Below are positions 1-7,153 of a stretch of 22,113 bases of DNA, piece after piece (position 1 is the first letter of the stretch; each line of letters opens with the position of its first letter). The position numbers and the translations under genes are program-made. The notes beneath the pieces are model-generated. The model searched no databases and was not told where the DNA came from. It saw nothing but the letters and a program-made list of their open reading frames with translations. The DNA is from an uncultured Bacteroidota bacterium (lineage in GTDB: Bacteria > Bacteroidota > Bacteroidia > NS11-12g > UBA955), in contig CAJBKH010000208.1 in the NCBI GenBank assembly GCA_903953615.1, forward strand, positions 1 to 22,113. Reading direction: 5' to 3'.

Positions 1-1737
1 AGAAAAGGTATCTATTTTAGGGCGGTGCACATGTAAGAATTTTTTGCGGTAAACTGTATCAAAATAGTGCATCGTATCCTTGTGTATTTTGAAAGAATCG
101 TTGCCAAAGTTTTCGGCCCAGGGCGATTCTAAGGTTTCGAACACCATGCCAACATCATAATAGCCACTATAGGAAGAATCGAGGACTACGGGGAATTTCA
201 ACCATTTTTTTCCACCATTAAAGGTAACACTGATGGGTGTTTGTGGATTCACGATTAAAAAAGGATCATTACTGCATAAATTTACACTGTCTTTTTTTAG
301 AATGGGCGGGCAGTCGCGGAGTTTTATAAAAATAGTAGAAGAGTCGGAACAGCCCGTGGTAGTATCTGTAACGCGATAGCCCACCTTAATACTGTCTCTT
401 ACACTGGCATATTGGTGCTTGGTGTACCAGTCTAAAGACGTATTGCAATTCTTGTATAAATTCTGTCCCTTGGCTCTGTGGCTCACACAATTGTCACCAT
501 AGGGGTCTTCGATGGTCCATTTAAATTTGCAATTACTTCTTTTAACCAAGAGCGAGGAGTCTACAAAAAACATTTGCCTATTGCTAAAACACTGGTTATT
601 GCCAAATGCTCTTGGACTTGTCATTGGACCTAGCACTTTGAAATTACGGGTCAATGTAAAAACACAATTACCTCTGGTGAAATTGGCCTTTAACACATGT
701 TTGCCTGGTGATATTTCCGAGAGTGTTCTCAAAGGTTGATGGGGTGGTTTGGGCAATAATAGGACGTTATCTAAAGTCCATGAAAAATTATCCCATTGTC
801 TTTGTTCAACCTCTGCTGAAATTGATTCGGTTTTACAAATTTCCGTATCAGACATTTCAATGGCTTTTGGCAACGAATCGACAGTCAACGAAAAACCTTT
901 CTTAAACGTGTCCAAACAACCATTCATACTTGCTATTAAAGAAACATTGCCTGTGCGAGAAGATTTAAAAAAGAAACATTTTTTAGGATTGAAATTGGCA
1001 TTGGTATCTACTTTGAATGTATCCACCTGCCACTTATAACTCGCTGCTCTAAGATTAATACCAATTGAATTATTTTTAACACACAATTGCTTGGTATTGC
1101 AATCGTACCAACTGGTTTCGATAAAGGCATCGGCAACCACATCATTGAGAATTCCAACTGATGTGGTTGTGCTATTTTTGCAACCATAGATATCTGTGAC
1201 TTCGCATTTAATGGTATACTTTGCTTGAACCGCATAGATATGACAGATAATATCGCCCTTGGATGGGCCCGATGTGGTGGTAAAATTCCCATCGCCCCAA
1301 ACGATTAAGCGTCTAGTAATGGTTTGTCCTGCTATTGCAGGCGTACTTGTATCCTTGTAACAAATTTTATTTTTACTTAAACAAGTATCTACTTTGGGCA
1401 TTCTAAAAAAACAAGAATTGGGCAAGCCTACAATCTCAATTTTCACACTATCTGATTGTGTTGATGAGTTGGTAAAAACGGCATCAATCTTTATCGTAAA
1501 AGTTCCCTTCGCGCTGTAAACATGGGTTGGACTGTTATTGGTGGAAGTACCACCATCGCCAAAATACCAAGTAGCTGAAGCGAGTGTTAAGCCTATTGGA
1601 GGCGTATAACTCATTGAAGTAATATTGCCCAAACAATCGATTTTAGGCGTATTAATTTTACCTTGTCCAAAGACAGGGGAAGCCAAAAAAGCAAGCGCCA
1701 AAAGTAGAAAACAAAATTTCTGCTTTAAAAATAACAT
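1..1737 (-). CDS. Secreted PKD-repeat protein, N-terminal part (runs off left edge)
   Basis: An open frame of 579 codons runs from ATG at 1737 to base 1 with no stop, so only the N-terminal part of the gene is in the window. Residues 1-24 form a signal peptide: Lys5/Lys7, a hydrophobic run FCFLLLALAFLASPVFG, then Gln-Gly. A PKD domain follows, with the hallmark ATWYFGDGG and a closing HVYSAKGTFTIKI strand. A second PKD-like unit has VWGDGNFTTT, HIYAVQAKYTIK and VTDIYGC. The rest is Ser/Thr- and Cys-rich beta-type sequence. In Bacteroidota, proteins of this build are usually exported by the type IX system and displayed or released as adhesins, but the C-terminal sorting domain that would prove this lies outside the window. 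Its strand and architecture match the protein at the right edge; the two are separate genes, because this one has its own signal peptide. PKD and secretion calls are firm; the ligand is unknown. Confidence 0.85.
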   Translation of the reverse strand, partial: MLFLKQKFCFLLLALAFLASPVFGQGKINTPKIDCLGNITSMSYTPPIGLTLASATWYFGDGGTSTNNSPTHVYSAKGTFTIKIDAVFTNSSTQSDSVKIEIVGLPNSCFFRMPKVDTCLSKNKICYKDTSTPAIAGQTITRRLIVWGDGNFTTTSGPSKGDIICHIYAVQAKYTIKCEVTDIYGCKNSTTTSVGILNDVVADAFIETSWYDCNTKQLCVKNNSIGINLRAASYKWQVDTFKVDTNANFNPKKCFFFKSSRTGNVSLIASMNGCLDTFKKGFSLTVDSLPKAIEMSDTEICKTESISAEVEQRQWDNFSWTLDNVLLLPKPPHQPLRTLSEISPGKHVLKANFTRGNCVFTLTRNFKVLGPMTSPRAFGNNQCFSNRQMFFVDSSLLVKRSNCKFKWTIEDPYGDNCVSHRAKGQNLYKNCNTSLDWYTKHQYASVRDSIKVGYRVTDTTTGCSDSSTIFIKLRDCPPILKKDSVNLCSNDPFLIVNPQTPISVTFNGGKKWLKFPVVLDSSYSGYYDVGMVFETLESPWAENFGNDSFKIHKDTMHYFDTVYRKKFLHVHRPKIDTFS

Positions 1738-1807
1738 TATGCTCGAATTAAATGAAAATTAGTAGTAATGTCAAATAAATGGCTAAATATGACCGAAATA
1801 GGATGAA

Positions 1808-2116
1808 CTACATGTTTAAATAATCAATGTCTTTTGAAGACCCTAAAACTTTATTAATAAAAAAAGTGCCAAATGGCAAAAAAGACAAGATAAAAATAAG
1901 AATGGTTTTACCAATTGAAATGGGTAAATCTTTGTAAGCTTTGAATAAGACGAATGCGAACAGCACAAATAATACACCATGCGCTCCACCAACTAATCTA
2001 ACAGCAAGTGGAAAATCATACATATATTTCAATGGCATTGCAATGAACAATAATATGAGAAATGAAATACCCTCCCAATGCCCAATTTGAATAAGTTGTG
2101 AACGCGACTTTTGCAT
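1808..2116 (-). CDS. DUF3817 family small integral membrane protein
   Basis: This 102-residue protein matches the DUF3817 (YdzA-like) family as I know it. It has the N-terminal GHWEGISFLILLFIAMPLKY block, followed by AVRLVGGAHGVLFVLFAFVLFKAY and a last hydrophobic stretch (TILIFILSFLPFGTFFINKV). Three membrane segments can be seen at roughly residues 16-32, 42-62 and 70-91, with a conserved Glu in the first and a conserved Gly-Gly-Ala-His-Gly in the second. The family has no established function. The gene stands alone, with the PKD gene 70 bases downstream on the same strand and a divergent gene 134 bases upstream. A TAnnTTTG promoter box ends only 5 bases before the ATG, so the transcript may have almost no leader. 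Length and start fit the family. Confidence 0.85.
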   Translation of the reverse strand: MQKSRSQLIQIGHWEGISFLILLFIAMPLKYMYDFPLAVRLVGGAHGVLFVLFAFVLFKAYKDLPISIGKTILIFILSFLPFGTFFINKVLGSSKDIDYLNM

Positions 2117-2121
2117 GGCTA

Positions 2122-2129
2122 CAAATTTA
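2122..2129 (-). promoter_or_regulatory. Bacteroidota -7 box (TAAATTTG) for the DUF3817 gene
   Basis: On the minus strand TAAATTTG matches the Bacteroidota -7 consensus TAnnTTTG exactly. It ends 5 bases before the ATG at 2116. The -33 region holds only a T-run and no clean TTG. If used, transcription would start at or next to the start codon. Such boxes also arise by chance in AT-rich DNA. Confidence 0.35.
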
Positions 2130-2194
2130 GTTGGTTTGGGTTAAAAATAAATTAAAATTTGATTAATTGATTGATAATAAACGATTGAAAACAA

Positions 2195-2210
2195 TAGCTT
2201 CTGAAAGCTA
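2195..2210. repeat. Inverted repeat TAGCTT-CTGA-AAGCTA
   Basis: A perfect 6-bp inverted repeat with a 4-base loop lies 40 bases upstream of the gene at 2251. A second inverted repeat begins 3 bases later. Its place just upstream of the promoter box suggests an operator-like site, but only sequence symmetry supports this. Confidence 0.4.
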
Positions 2211-2213
2211 ATT

Positions 2214-2232
2214 AACTATTATAAAAATAGTT
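2214..2232. repeat. Inverted repeat AACTATT-ATAAA-AATAGTT abutting a -7 box
   Basis: A perfect 7-bp inverted repeat with a 5-base spacer ends exactly where the TATATTTG box of the next gene begins. It would occupy the -33 to -7 interval, where a bound regulator would block RNA polymerase. It could instead be a chance palindrome in AT-rich DNA. Confidence 0.45.
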
Positions 2233-2240
2233 TATATTTG
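2233..2240 (+). promoter_or_regulatory. Bacteroidota -7 box (TATATTTG) for the gene at 2251
   Basis: TATATTTG is an exact TAnnTTTG match, 10 bases before the ATG at 2251. No good -33 TTG is found 19-21 bases upstream; that space is filled by an inverted repeat. A promoter without a -33 box but with palindromes may need an activator, which is an inference. Confidence 0.45.
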
Positions 2241-2250
2241 TAACTAAACA

Positions 2251-2922
2251 ATGAATCGAGGCATCCTTTTTTTTCTATTGGTTTGGCAATTGTGTGGTAT
2301 GTTGAATGCCCAAGACCGATTAACAAAAAAACAACAAGACAGTATTTGTTTGACTGCAGAAAAAAAAACAGAGCCTAAAAGATTACCCATTGTTTTTCCT
2401 AGTGTTCAAATAACGGACGAAGAAAAATTAAAGGCACTGAAAATAGCCATTCCAGATTCTCTCTCCAATATCAACCACCCGCAGCATTGGTTTTTTAATT
2501 ATTACTTTAAGGAACCTATCACCGACTACGACCCGAGTGGTGACAGTTTAACGTATCCTGAAGGCGATCCTTTGAAATACAAACTCGACCGTACTTATTT
2601 TTGGGACATTAATAGCGATGGCTTGATCGATTTTTTACATTATACTGTTTATTACAGAGCATTACTGATTACCCATGACAATTACGAACTATTTCTACTG
2701 CAACCCAATGGCACCTATAAAATGGTTCAATTTAACGGCTATATTCTCAACATCAAATACAACAGAGATAAAAGCATTAAAACACTAAAAACCTATGTTG
2801 GCGCTTGTTGTACCAACAGAGAAAATTACTTTCAGACTTACCTATTCGATAAGAAAAAACAACAATTGGTACTTAAAAAATCGACCTTGGTATTAAGCTG
2901 CCAGTATCCCGTTTCTCATTAA
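2251..2922 (+). CDS. Exported hypothetical protein with a DxNxDGxxD calcium-type loop
   Basis: I do not recognise this 223-residue family. Residues 1-20 form a signal peptide (GILFFLLVWQLCGMLNA, cut before Gln21), so the product is periplasmic, surface-bound or secreted. At residues 119-127 the string DINSDGLID fits the Asp-x-Asn-x-Asp-Gly-x-x-Asp calcium-binding loop seen in EF-hand and FG-GAP/dockerin-like repeats, here as a single copy. Adjacent cysteines (186-187) and Cys217 near the C-terminus could form disulfides outside the cytoplasm. The middle is rich in Tyr/Phe and reads as beta strands (HYTVYYRALLITHDNYELFLL). The gene is monocistronic as far as visible, with its own promoter box and two palindromes upstream and a hairpin downstream. 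Cys15 does not sit in a proper lipobox, so a lipoprotein is unlikely. Confidence 0.7.
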   Translation: MNRGILFFLLVWQLCGMLNAQDRLTKKQQDSICLTAEKKTEPKRLPIVFPSVQITDEEKLKALKIAIPDSLSNINHPQHWFFNYYFKEPITDYDPSGDSLTYPEGDPLKYKLDRTYFWDINSDGLIDFLHYTVYYRALLITHDNYELFLLQPNGTYKMVQFNGYILNIKYNRDKSIKTLKTYVGACCTNRENYFQTYLFDKKKQQLVLKKSTLVLSCQYPVSH

Positions 2923-2961
2923 TTCCTAAAAATTATTTTTGGCTTTGCAATCCAAAATTCC

Positions 2962-2981
2962 ATTATGTTTGTGAACATAAT
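2962..2981. terminator. Perfect inverted repeat ATTATGTT-TGTG-AACATAAT, possible terminator
   Basis: An 8-bp perfect stem with a 4-base loop begins 40 bases after the stop of the gene at 2251 and is followed by TTTAAA. Position suits a transcription terminator, but the stem has only two G-C pairs and the T-tract is short. An operator for the gene at 3113 is an alternative. Confidence 0.35.
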
Positions 2982-3059
2982 TTAAAGTTGGTCTTTATTC
3001 ATCACGTTAAATTAATACCTTTCTTTTTTCTTTTCCGTTGTAACTTTTAAAACACACAA

Positions 3060-3089
3060 TTGGTCACCTTGGCTACTGCCATTACTTTG
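3060..3089 (+). promoter_or_regulatory. Candidate -33/-7 promoter for the gene at 3113
   Basis: TTG at 3060-3062 is followed after exactly 19 bases by TTACTTTG at 3082-3089, one mismatch from TAnnTTTG. The spacing is that of Bacteroidota sigma-ABfr promoters. The box ends 23 bases before the ATG at 3113. Confidence 0.35.
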
Positions 3090-3112
3090 AAAGAAATAAA
3101 ATTGTTAATAAT

Positions 3113-3391
3113 ATGAATAAAGCATCTAAAAGAAGTGCTCGCTATTTTTACTACTTGTTAAAAGTATTGTTCGAAAACCGCGACAAATTAGGCGTTAAAA
3201 TGAACCAGGCTACCCACCTACTCATTTTAAGCAAGGCTGAGGCCGATTTTAATCCAGCAGATACTAGCAAAATAAAACATGAAATTGCAGGTGTCAATGT
3301 GATTTACGATGAACAAGTGCCAAGCCAAACCGTCATACTTGATGTTAGAGAAGTAGGCGCCTTTAACAGTTATCAAATTGAAATAATTTGA
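3113..3391 (+). CDS. Hypothetical cytoplasmic protein, 92 residues
   Basis: I do not recognise this protein. It has no signal peptide and no membrane segment. The first 30 residues are basic and likely helical (NKASKRSARYFYYLLKVLFE). The rest alternates short strands, e.g. THLLILSKAEADF, GVNVIYDE and TVILDVREVGAF, so a small alpha/beta domain is plausible. Coding status is supported by a clean ATG start, a candidate -33/-7 promoter at proper spacing, and a stop only 5 bases from the convergent acs stop, leaving no unexplained space. No paralogue or obvious partner is visible; the nearby acs gene is on the other strand. A basic N-terminus could suit nucleic-acid binding, but nothing specific shows it. 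Confidence 0.6.
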   Translation: MNKASKRSARYFYYLLKVLFENRDKLGVKMNQATHLLILSKAEADFNPADTSKIKHEIAGVNVIYDEQVPSQTVILDVREVGAFNSYQIEII

Positions 3392-3396
3392 TTTGA

Positions 3397-5304
3397 TTAG
3401 TACTTGCCCTTAACTATTTCATCGACAATACTAGGATCTAGTAAGGTGCTGGTATCACCCAAATTAGTGTTATCACCTTCGGCAATTTTGCGCAAAATTC
3501 TGCGCATTATTTTACCACTGCGCGTTTTTGGCAAACCGCTTACAAATTGCACCTTGTCTGGTTTTGCTACTGCCCCAATGATTCTAGAGACTGTTTGTAA
3601 AATATCTTGTCGCATAAGGTCTTCATCGAAATGCGTTGAATGGCAAATCACGTAAGCGTAAATACCTTGCCCTTTAATTTCATGCGGATAGCCAACAATG
3701 GCACTTTCAACCACACCTGTATGCATATTAATGGCATTCTCAACTTCGGCCGTTCCTATTCTATGACCTGATACATTTAAAACATCGTCTACCCTACCTG
3801 TAATTCTGTAATAGCCATCCTCATCTCTTAAACAACCATCGCCTGTGAAATACAAATTTGGATAAGTAGAAAAATACGTTTGACGACAGCGCTCATGGTC
3901 ACCATAGGTGGTGCGCAACATACCAGGCCATGGAAATTTAATACATAAATTTCCTTTCACGCCATTACCATGAATTTCTTCGCCCTTCTCATCAACCAAT
4001 AAAACTTGAACGCCTGGCAAAGGGAACATGGCATAGCCTGGTTTTACTGGTGTAACGCCTGCAATTGGCGACATCATCATTCCGCCTGTTTCTGTTTGCC
4101 ACCAGGTGTCTACAATTGGACATTTACCTTTCCCGATTTTTTCATTGTACCAATTCCAAGCTTCTTCATTAATAGGTTCTCCAACACTTCCAAGCTTTTT
4201 CAATGAGCTAAGGTCCTTTCCATCTAACCATTGATTGCCAGCCGCCATTAAAGATCTGATGGCAGTAGGTGCAGTATATAATATATCAATTTCATGTTTG
4301 TCTACTATGTCCCACATTCTACCAGGATCAGGAAAATTGGGTACACCCTCAAACATCATTGAAATAGCGCCATTGGCCAAAGGACCATAGATAATATAAC
4401 TATGACCGGTAATCCAACCAATATCAGCTGTGCAGAAAAATTTCTCGCCCGGTTTATATTGCATCACATTGTTAAACGTATAAGCCGTATAAACCATGTA
4501 ACCACCGCAGGTATGAACAACACCTTTGGGTTTTCCAGTGCTACCACTTGTATACAAAATAAACAACATGTCTTCAGCATCCATCAATTCTGGGTCACAA
4601 GTTGTAAGTCCCATTTCCTCGGCCATTTCCATTTCCTCGTGCCACCAAAAATCACGGTCTTTGATCATGCTCACAGGGGTATTGGTTCTATTCAAAACAA
4701 TTACCTTTTCGATACTAGGACATTGCACCAAGGCATCGTCTATCACAAATTTTAAAGGAATATCCTTGGTACCTCTGTAACCACCATCGGCAGTAACAAC
4801 AATTTTGGCACCTGCATCCTGTATTCTATCCGCAATGCTTTGCGCACTAAATCCTCCAAAAATAACGGAATGAATGGCGCCTATCCTTGCACAGGCTAGC
4901 ACTGCTATCACTAATTCGGGTACCATCGGCATATAAATACAAACGCGGTCGCCTTTTACCACACCTCTATTTTTTAAAACATTGGCAAATAAACAAACCT
5001 GCGTGTAAAGCGATTGATAAGTATACGTTTTGTGCGCATCGTTTGGATTATTGGGTTCCCAAATAATGGCTGCTTGGTCGGCCTTGTCAATTAAATGCCT
5101 ATCTAAACAATTTTCAGTAATATTGAATTTGGCACCTTCAAACCATTTTACCGAAGGTTCGCTAAAATTCCAAGTCAGCACCTTGTCCCATTTTTTTCGC
5201 CAAACAAAATCATTGGCAATGGTCTCCCAAAACAGCTCGGGTTGTTCAACACTTTGCTTATAAATGGCTAGGTACTCTTGAAAATCTGAAGGAATGTTTT
5301 TCAT
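3397..5304 (-). CDS. acs: Acetyl-CoA synthetase (AMP-forming)
   Basis: This enzyme activates acetate with ATP and CoA to acetyl-CoA, through acetyl-AMP, in the cytoplasm. The 635-residue length is close to that of known Acs enzymes (about 650). Visible motifs are the adenylate-forming P-loop YTSGSTGKPKG (251-261), the DTWWQTETGG block (399-408) with the Trp pair that restricts the acyl pocket to acetate, the hinge ITGRVDD (501-507), the CoA-side VSGHRIGTAEVE (511-522), and C-terminal PKTRSGK (592-598). In the last, Lys598 is the catalytic lysine that Gcn5-type acetyltransferases modify in other bacteria. The small gene at 5413 lies 108 bases upstream on the same strand, so acs is probably transcribed from its own promoter. 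No SD is seen before the ATG. Confidence 0.97.
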   Translation of the reverse strand: MKNIPSDFQEYLAIYKQSVEQPELFWETIANDFVWRKKWDKVLTWNFSEPSVKWFEGAKFNITENCLDRHLIDKADQAAIIWEPNNPNDAHKTYTYQSLYTQVCLFANVLKNRGVVKGDRVCIYMPMVPELVIAVLACARIGAIHSVIFGGFSAQSIADRIQDAGAKIVVTADGGYRGTKDIPLKFVIDDALVQCPSIEKVIVLNRTNTPVSMIKDRDFWWHEEMEMAEEMGLTTCDPELMDAEDMLFILYTSGSTGKPKGVVHTCGGYMVYTAYTFNNVMQYKPGEKFFCTADIGWITGHSYIIYGPLANGAISMMFEGVPNFPDPGRMWDIVDKHEIDILYTAPTAIRSLMAAGNQWLDGKDLSSLKKLGSVGEPINEEAWNWYNEKIGKGKCPIVDTWWQTETGGMMMSPIAGVTPVKPGYAMFPLPGVQVLLVDEKGEEIHGNGVKGNLCIKFPWPGMLRTTYGDHERCRQTYFSTYPNLYFTGDGCLRDEDGYYRITGRVDDVLNVSGHRIGTAEVENAINMHTGVVESAIVGYPHEIKGQGIYAYVICHSTHFDEDLMRQDILQTVSRIIGAVAKPDKVQFVSGLPKTRSGKIMRRILRKIAEGDNTNLGDTSTLLDPSIVDEIVKGKY

Positions 5305-5398
5305 TGTAATGATTGCAATAAATTAATTTATTTACAACATTACAAAAAAAGTAAGCTAAATTAGCAGGAATTGGAGGAATTAATTTCCCTAACTTATA

Positions 5399-5414
5399 AG
5401 TCTTCTCTAAGACT
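5399..5414 (-). terminator. Hairpin AGTCTT-AGAG-AAGACT at the end of the 5413 gene
   Basis: Read on the minus strand, a perfect 6-bp stem with a 4-base loop overlaps the TAG stop of the small gene at 5413-5676 and lies just upstream of acs. The T-tract after it is poor, so it may be a weak terminator or an RNA-stability element. The call rests on symmetry and position. Confidence 0.3.
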
Positions 5415-5676
5415 AGTGAACAGCAACAACTGTATAATCTTCAACATTACAGGTAATCACACTATCTTTACCTGAAATTAAGCAGCTCTCTCCATTTTGA
5501 AAATCAGCGATACAAATTGGGCTTCTGGCGTTTTTAACAAAAAGCGTATCTACTCTATTAATTCCATTGTATTTAACAGCGATCGTTAAACTTTTAAAGC
5601 TAGGTTGTGGATTTTGTTTAAAACTACTGCCAATAAAAAACAGCAACATTAAAATAAAAATATTTTTCACGCTCAA
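5413..5676 (-). CDS. Small exported hypothetical protein
   Basis: An unrecognised protein of 87 residues if started at TTG 5676, or 85 if started at GTG 5670. I favour the GTG, because it gives a typical signal peptide beginning Met-Lys-Asn-Ile-Phe; there is no ATG before the hydrophobic core. Residues to about 20 are a signal peptide (NIFILMLLFFIGSSF). The mature part of about 65 residues is beta-rich, with LTIAVKYNGINRVDTLFV and three cysteines (in PICIAD, ESCLIS and ITCNVED) that may pair in the periplasm. The stop lies inside a small hairpin. Upstream is a 29-bp imperfect palindrome at 5701-5729. Same strand as acs, but 108 bases apart with a hairpin between, so co-transcription is uncertain. 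Confidence 0.55.
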   Translation of the reverse strand: MSVKNIFILMLLFFIGSSFKQNPQPSFKSLTIAVKYNGINRVDTLFVKNARSPICIADFQNGESCLISGKDSVITCNVEDYTVVAVH

Positions 5677-5700
5677 TTAATTTAATCATTTATTTCTTTA

Positions 5701-5729
5701 CAACCAAAGTTCTTAAAGAACTATAGTTG
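5701..5729. repeat. Imperfect palindrome CAAC-n3-AGTTCTT-A-AAGAACT-n3-GTTG
   Basis: A 7-bp perfect inverted repeat (5708-5722) is centred on 5715 and flanked at equal distance by CAAC and GTTG arms, giving 11 paired positions in 29 bases. It begins 24 bases upstream of the start at 5676. It could be an operator or a terminator-like hairpin at the end of the serine operon. No sequence outside this gap repeats it in the window. Confidence 0.4.
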
Positions 5730-5840
5730 ATGTATGAAAACTTTTCCTTTTCAAAAAAGTGAAAGCCAAGAAAAGAAAAAGGGTTTTTTAAGGCACCTAG
5801 ATTGAAGTGGAATGAGGGAATGGATTTATAAATCATAATT

Positions 5841-5936
5841 TTAGTTTATTAGTTTGATGCAAACATAGTATAAAATACCTAGTATGATAATACTAGCACC
5901 AATAAAAATAAAAAAAAACTTATAAAATATTGACAT
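5841..5936 (-). CDS. Candidate 31-residue single-span membrane microprotein coupled to DUF1015
   Basis: An ATG at 5936 shares its A with the last base of the DUF1015 TAA stop (TAATG), the classic arrangement for termination-reinitiation. The frame runs 31 codons to TAA at 5841. The product starts MSIFYKFFFIFIGAS, continues IIILGILYYVC and ends Ile-Lys-Leu-Ile-Asn. That is one membrane segment of about 22 residues (7-27), with single lysines at 6 and 28 flanking it and no other charge. It matches no family I know. Caution: AT-rich DNA with A-runs on one strand readily gives Phe/Ile-rich frames on the other, so the hydrophobicity alone is weak evidence; the coupled start and the well-bounded segment are the better evidence. 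If real, it is a fourth member of the serine operon. Confidence 0.45.
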   Translation of the reverse strand: MSIFYKFFFIFIGASIIILGILYYVCIKLIN

Positions 5937-7144
5937 TAAACCAATTGAACGGTTAGCCCGGTTCTTAATTTTGGCTCAATATAAGTAGACTTTGGTGGCA
6001 TTATTAAACCTTGGTCGGCAATTTTAAAGACCTCCTCAATGTCACATGGATAGACAGTGAACACAACATCGTAGGTGCCTTTTTTAACTTCATCATCGAT
6101 GTGTTGAATTGGTGTGTTACCCTTGATATAAGTAAGGCGGTGATCGATTTTTGAATCGGCAATGTGAAGTTTTTCTCTGAACACAAATGCTTCGAGAATT
6201 GAGACATCTAAGGTATTAACTGCGCTTGTAGAATCAACGCTACCCTTGAATTTTAGATTGAACCAACCTGCCGATGTACAAAGTCCAAAAGTTTTGGGCG
6301 CTTTGGGAACAACCATGTTTGAAGCTTCACTGATTTCAAAATGGGATTTCAGATTTTCAATAAAATCTTTTGCATTAAATGCATCATCTGATTTATACGC
6401 TCTATAAAAACTATCAATGTGCAAGTGATTCGCTGGCACCAAAAATGCTAAATATTTACCATTCTCAACACCTGCCTTATGGTAATAGCCCGCCGAAGCC
6501 GCGCTTCTGTGGTGGCCATCGGCTATGTAAAAATTTGCTAATGTTTGATAGGCTTTATTAAAATCAGCAATCAATTCTAGGCTTTGAACCTTGTATATTG
6601 TGTGTTGGCGATTCACTTCATCTGTGAAGTCAATATCTGGCACTTGGTTTTCAATCACCAAATTTAACAAACTCTCAACTTGAGTATTTGCGAAATGGGT
6701 CAATAAAACGGGTTCGCCTATAGCTCCGCAAATACGGATATGATCAATCAACTGATTTTCTTTTTCAGTTAAAGTGTTTTCATGCACCTTAATTTTATCA
6801 TCATAATAGTCTTTGGCAGATACATTGCATATTAATCCAAGGTATTGCTGATTGTTTTCTTTGTTTAATTGCAAATATACGTATAAAGTATCCACAGTAT
6901 CTTGTACCATGGTTTTATCTGCTATTAAGCGATCAATTGCTTGCTTTGATAATGGAAAATGTTTATCAGGATTTTTTTCTTCATCAAACTTCAAATAGGG
7001 CTTTACAACTTGTAAATAGGTACTTGGATTCGTTTGAATGATTTCCATTTGTCGCTTTTTATCGTCGACATGGGTATTAGCCGAAACTTCATTTTCAAGT
7101 CCGGGCGCAGGCAGTAAAGCTTTAAAAGGATAAATTTCTGGCAA
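5936..7144 (-). CDS. DUF1015 family protein in the serine operon
   Basis: This 402-residue cytoplasmic protein carries the DUF1015 hallmarks: N-terminal IYPFKALLPAPG (4-15), KVHENT (119-124), YIADGHHRSAASAGYYH (206-222) and FLVPANHLHIDSFYRAY (234-250). The His/Asp-rich ADGHHR motif looks catalytic or metal/phosphate binding, but the family has no function that I can state with certainty. Its gene is third in a tight serC-serA-DUF1015 run, so a role in serine or phosphoserine metabolism is a fair inference. The start is odd. No ATG occurs before residue 33, yet the conserved N-terminus needs an earlier start, so TTG at 7144 or CTG at 7150 must be used. It lies in the same frame as serA, separated by TAA TAA CTG CCT. 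The stop overlaps the microprotein ATG. Confidence 0.88.
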   Translation of the reverse strand: MPEIYPFKALLPAPGLENEVSANTHVDDKKRQMEIIQTNPSTYLQVVKPYLKFDEEKNPDKHFPLSKQAIDRLIADKTMVQDTVDTLYVYLQLNKENNQQYLGLICNVSAKDYYDDKIKVHENTLTEKENQLIDHIRICGAIGEPVLLTHFANTQVESLLNLVIENQVPDIDFTDEVNRQHTIYKVQSLELIADFNKAYQTLANFYIADGHHRSAASAGYYHKAGVENGKYLAFLVPANHLHIDSFYRAYKSDDAFNAKDFIENLKSHFEISEASNMVVPKAPKTFGLCTSAGWFNLKFKGSVDSTSAVNTLDVSILEAFVFREKLHIADSKIDHRLTYIKGNTPIQHIDDEVKKGTYDVVFTVYPCDIEEVFKIADQGLIMPPKSTYIEPKLRTGLTVQLV

Positions 7145-7153
7145 AGGCAGTTA

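Noticed and set aside
512..1292. Several plus- and minus-strand frames of 60-100 codons within the PKD region
   Set aside because: They lie in other frames of an uninterrupted 579-codon PKD gene, have no recognisable motifs and overlap each other.
1..1737. Left and right PKD frames being two parts of one gene joined across the ends
   Set aside because: The left frame has its own ATG and signal peptide at 1737 and runs leftward; the right frame ends with its own stop and sorting domain at 18285.
2923..3112. Possible small genes or RNA in the 190-base gap
   Set aside because: Frames are 6-11 codons long; apart from one hairpin and a candidate promoter nothing is seen.
3490..3515. Repeated TGCGCA with a hairpin-like GCGCA-AAATTC-TGCGC
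   Set aside because: It is inside acs and is explained by the Arg/Ile codons of the conserved C-terminal helix (MRRILRKI).
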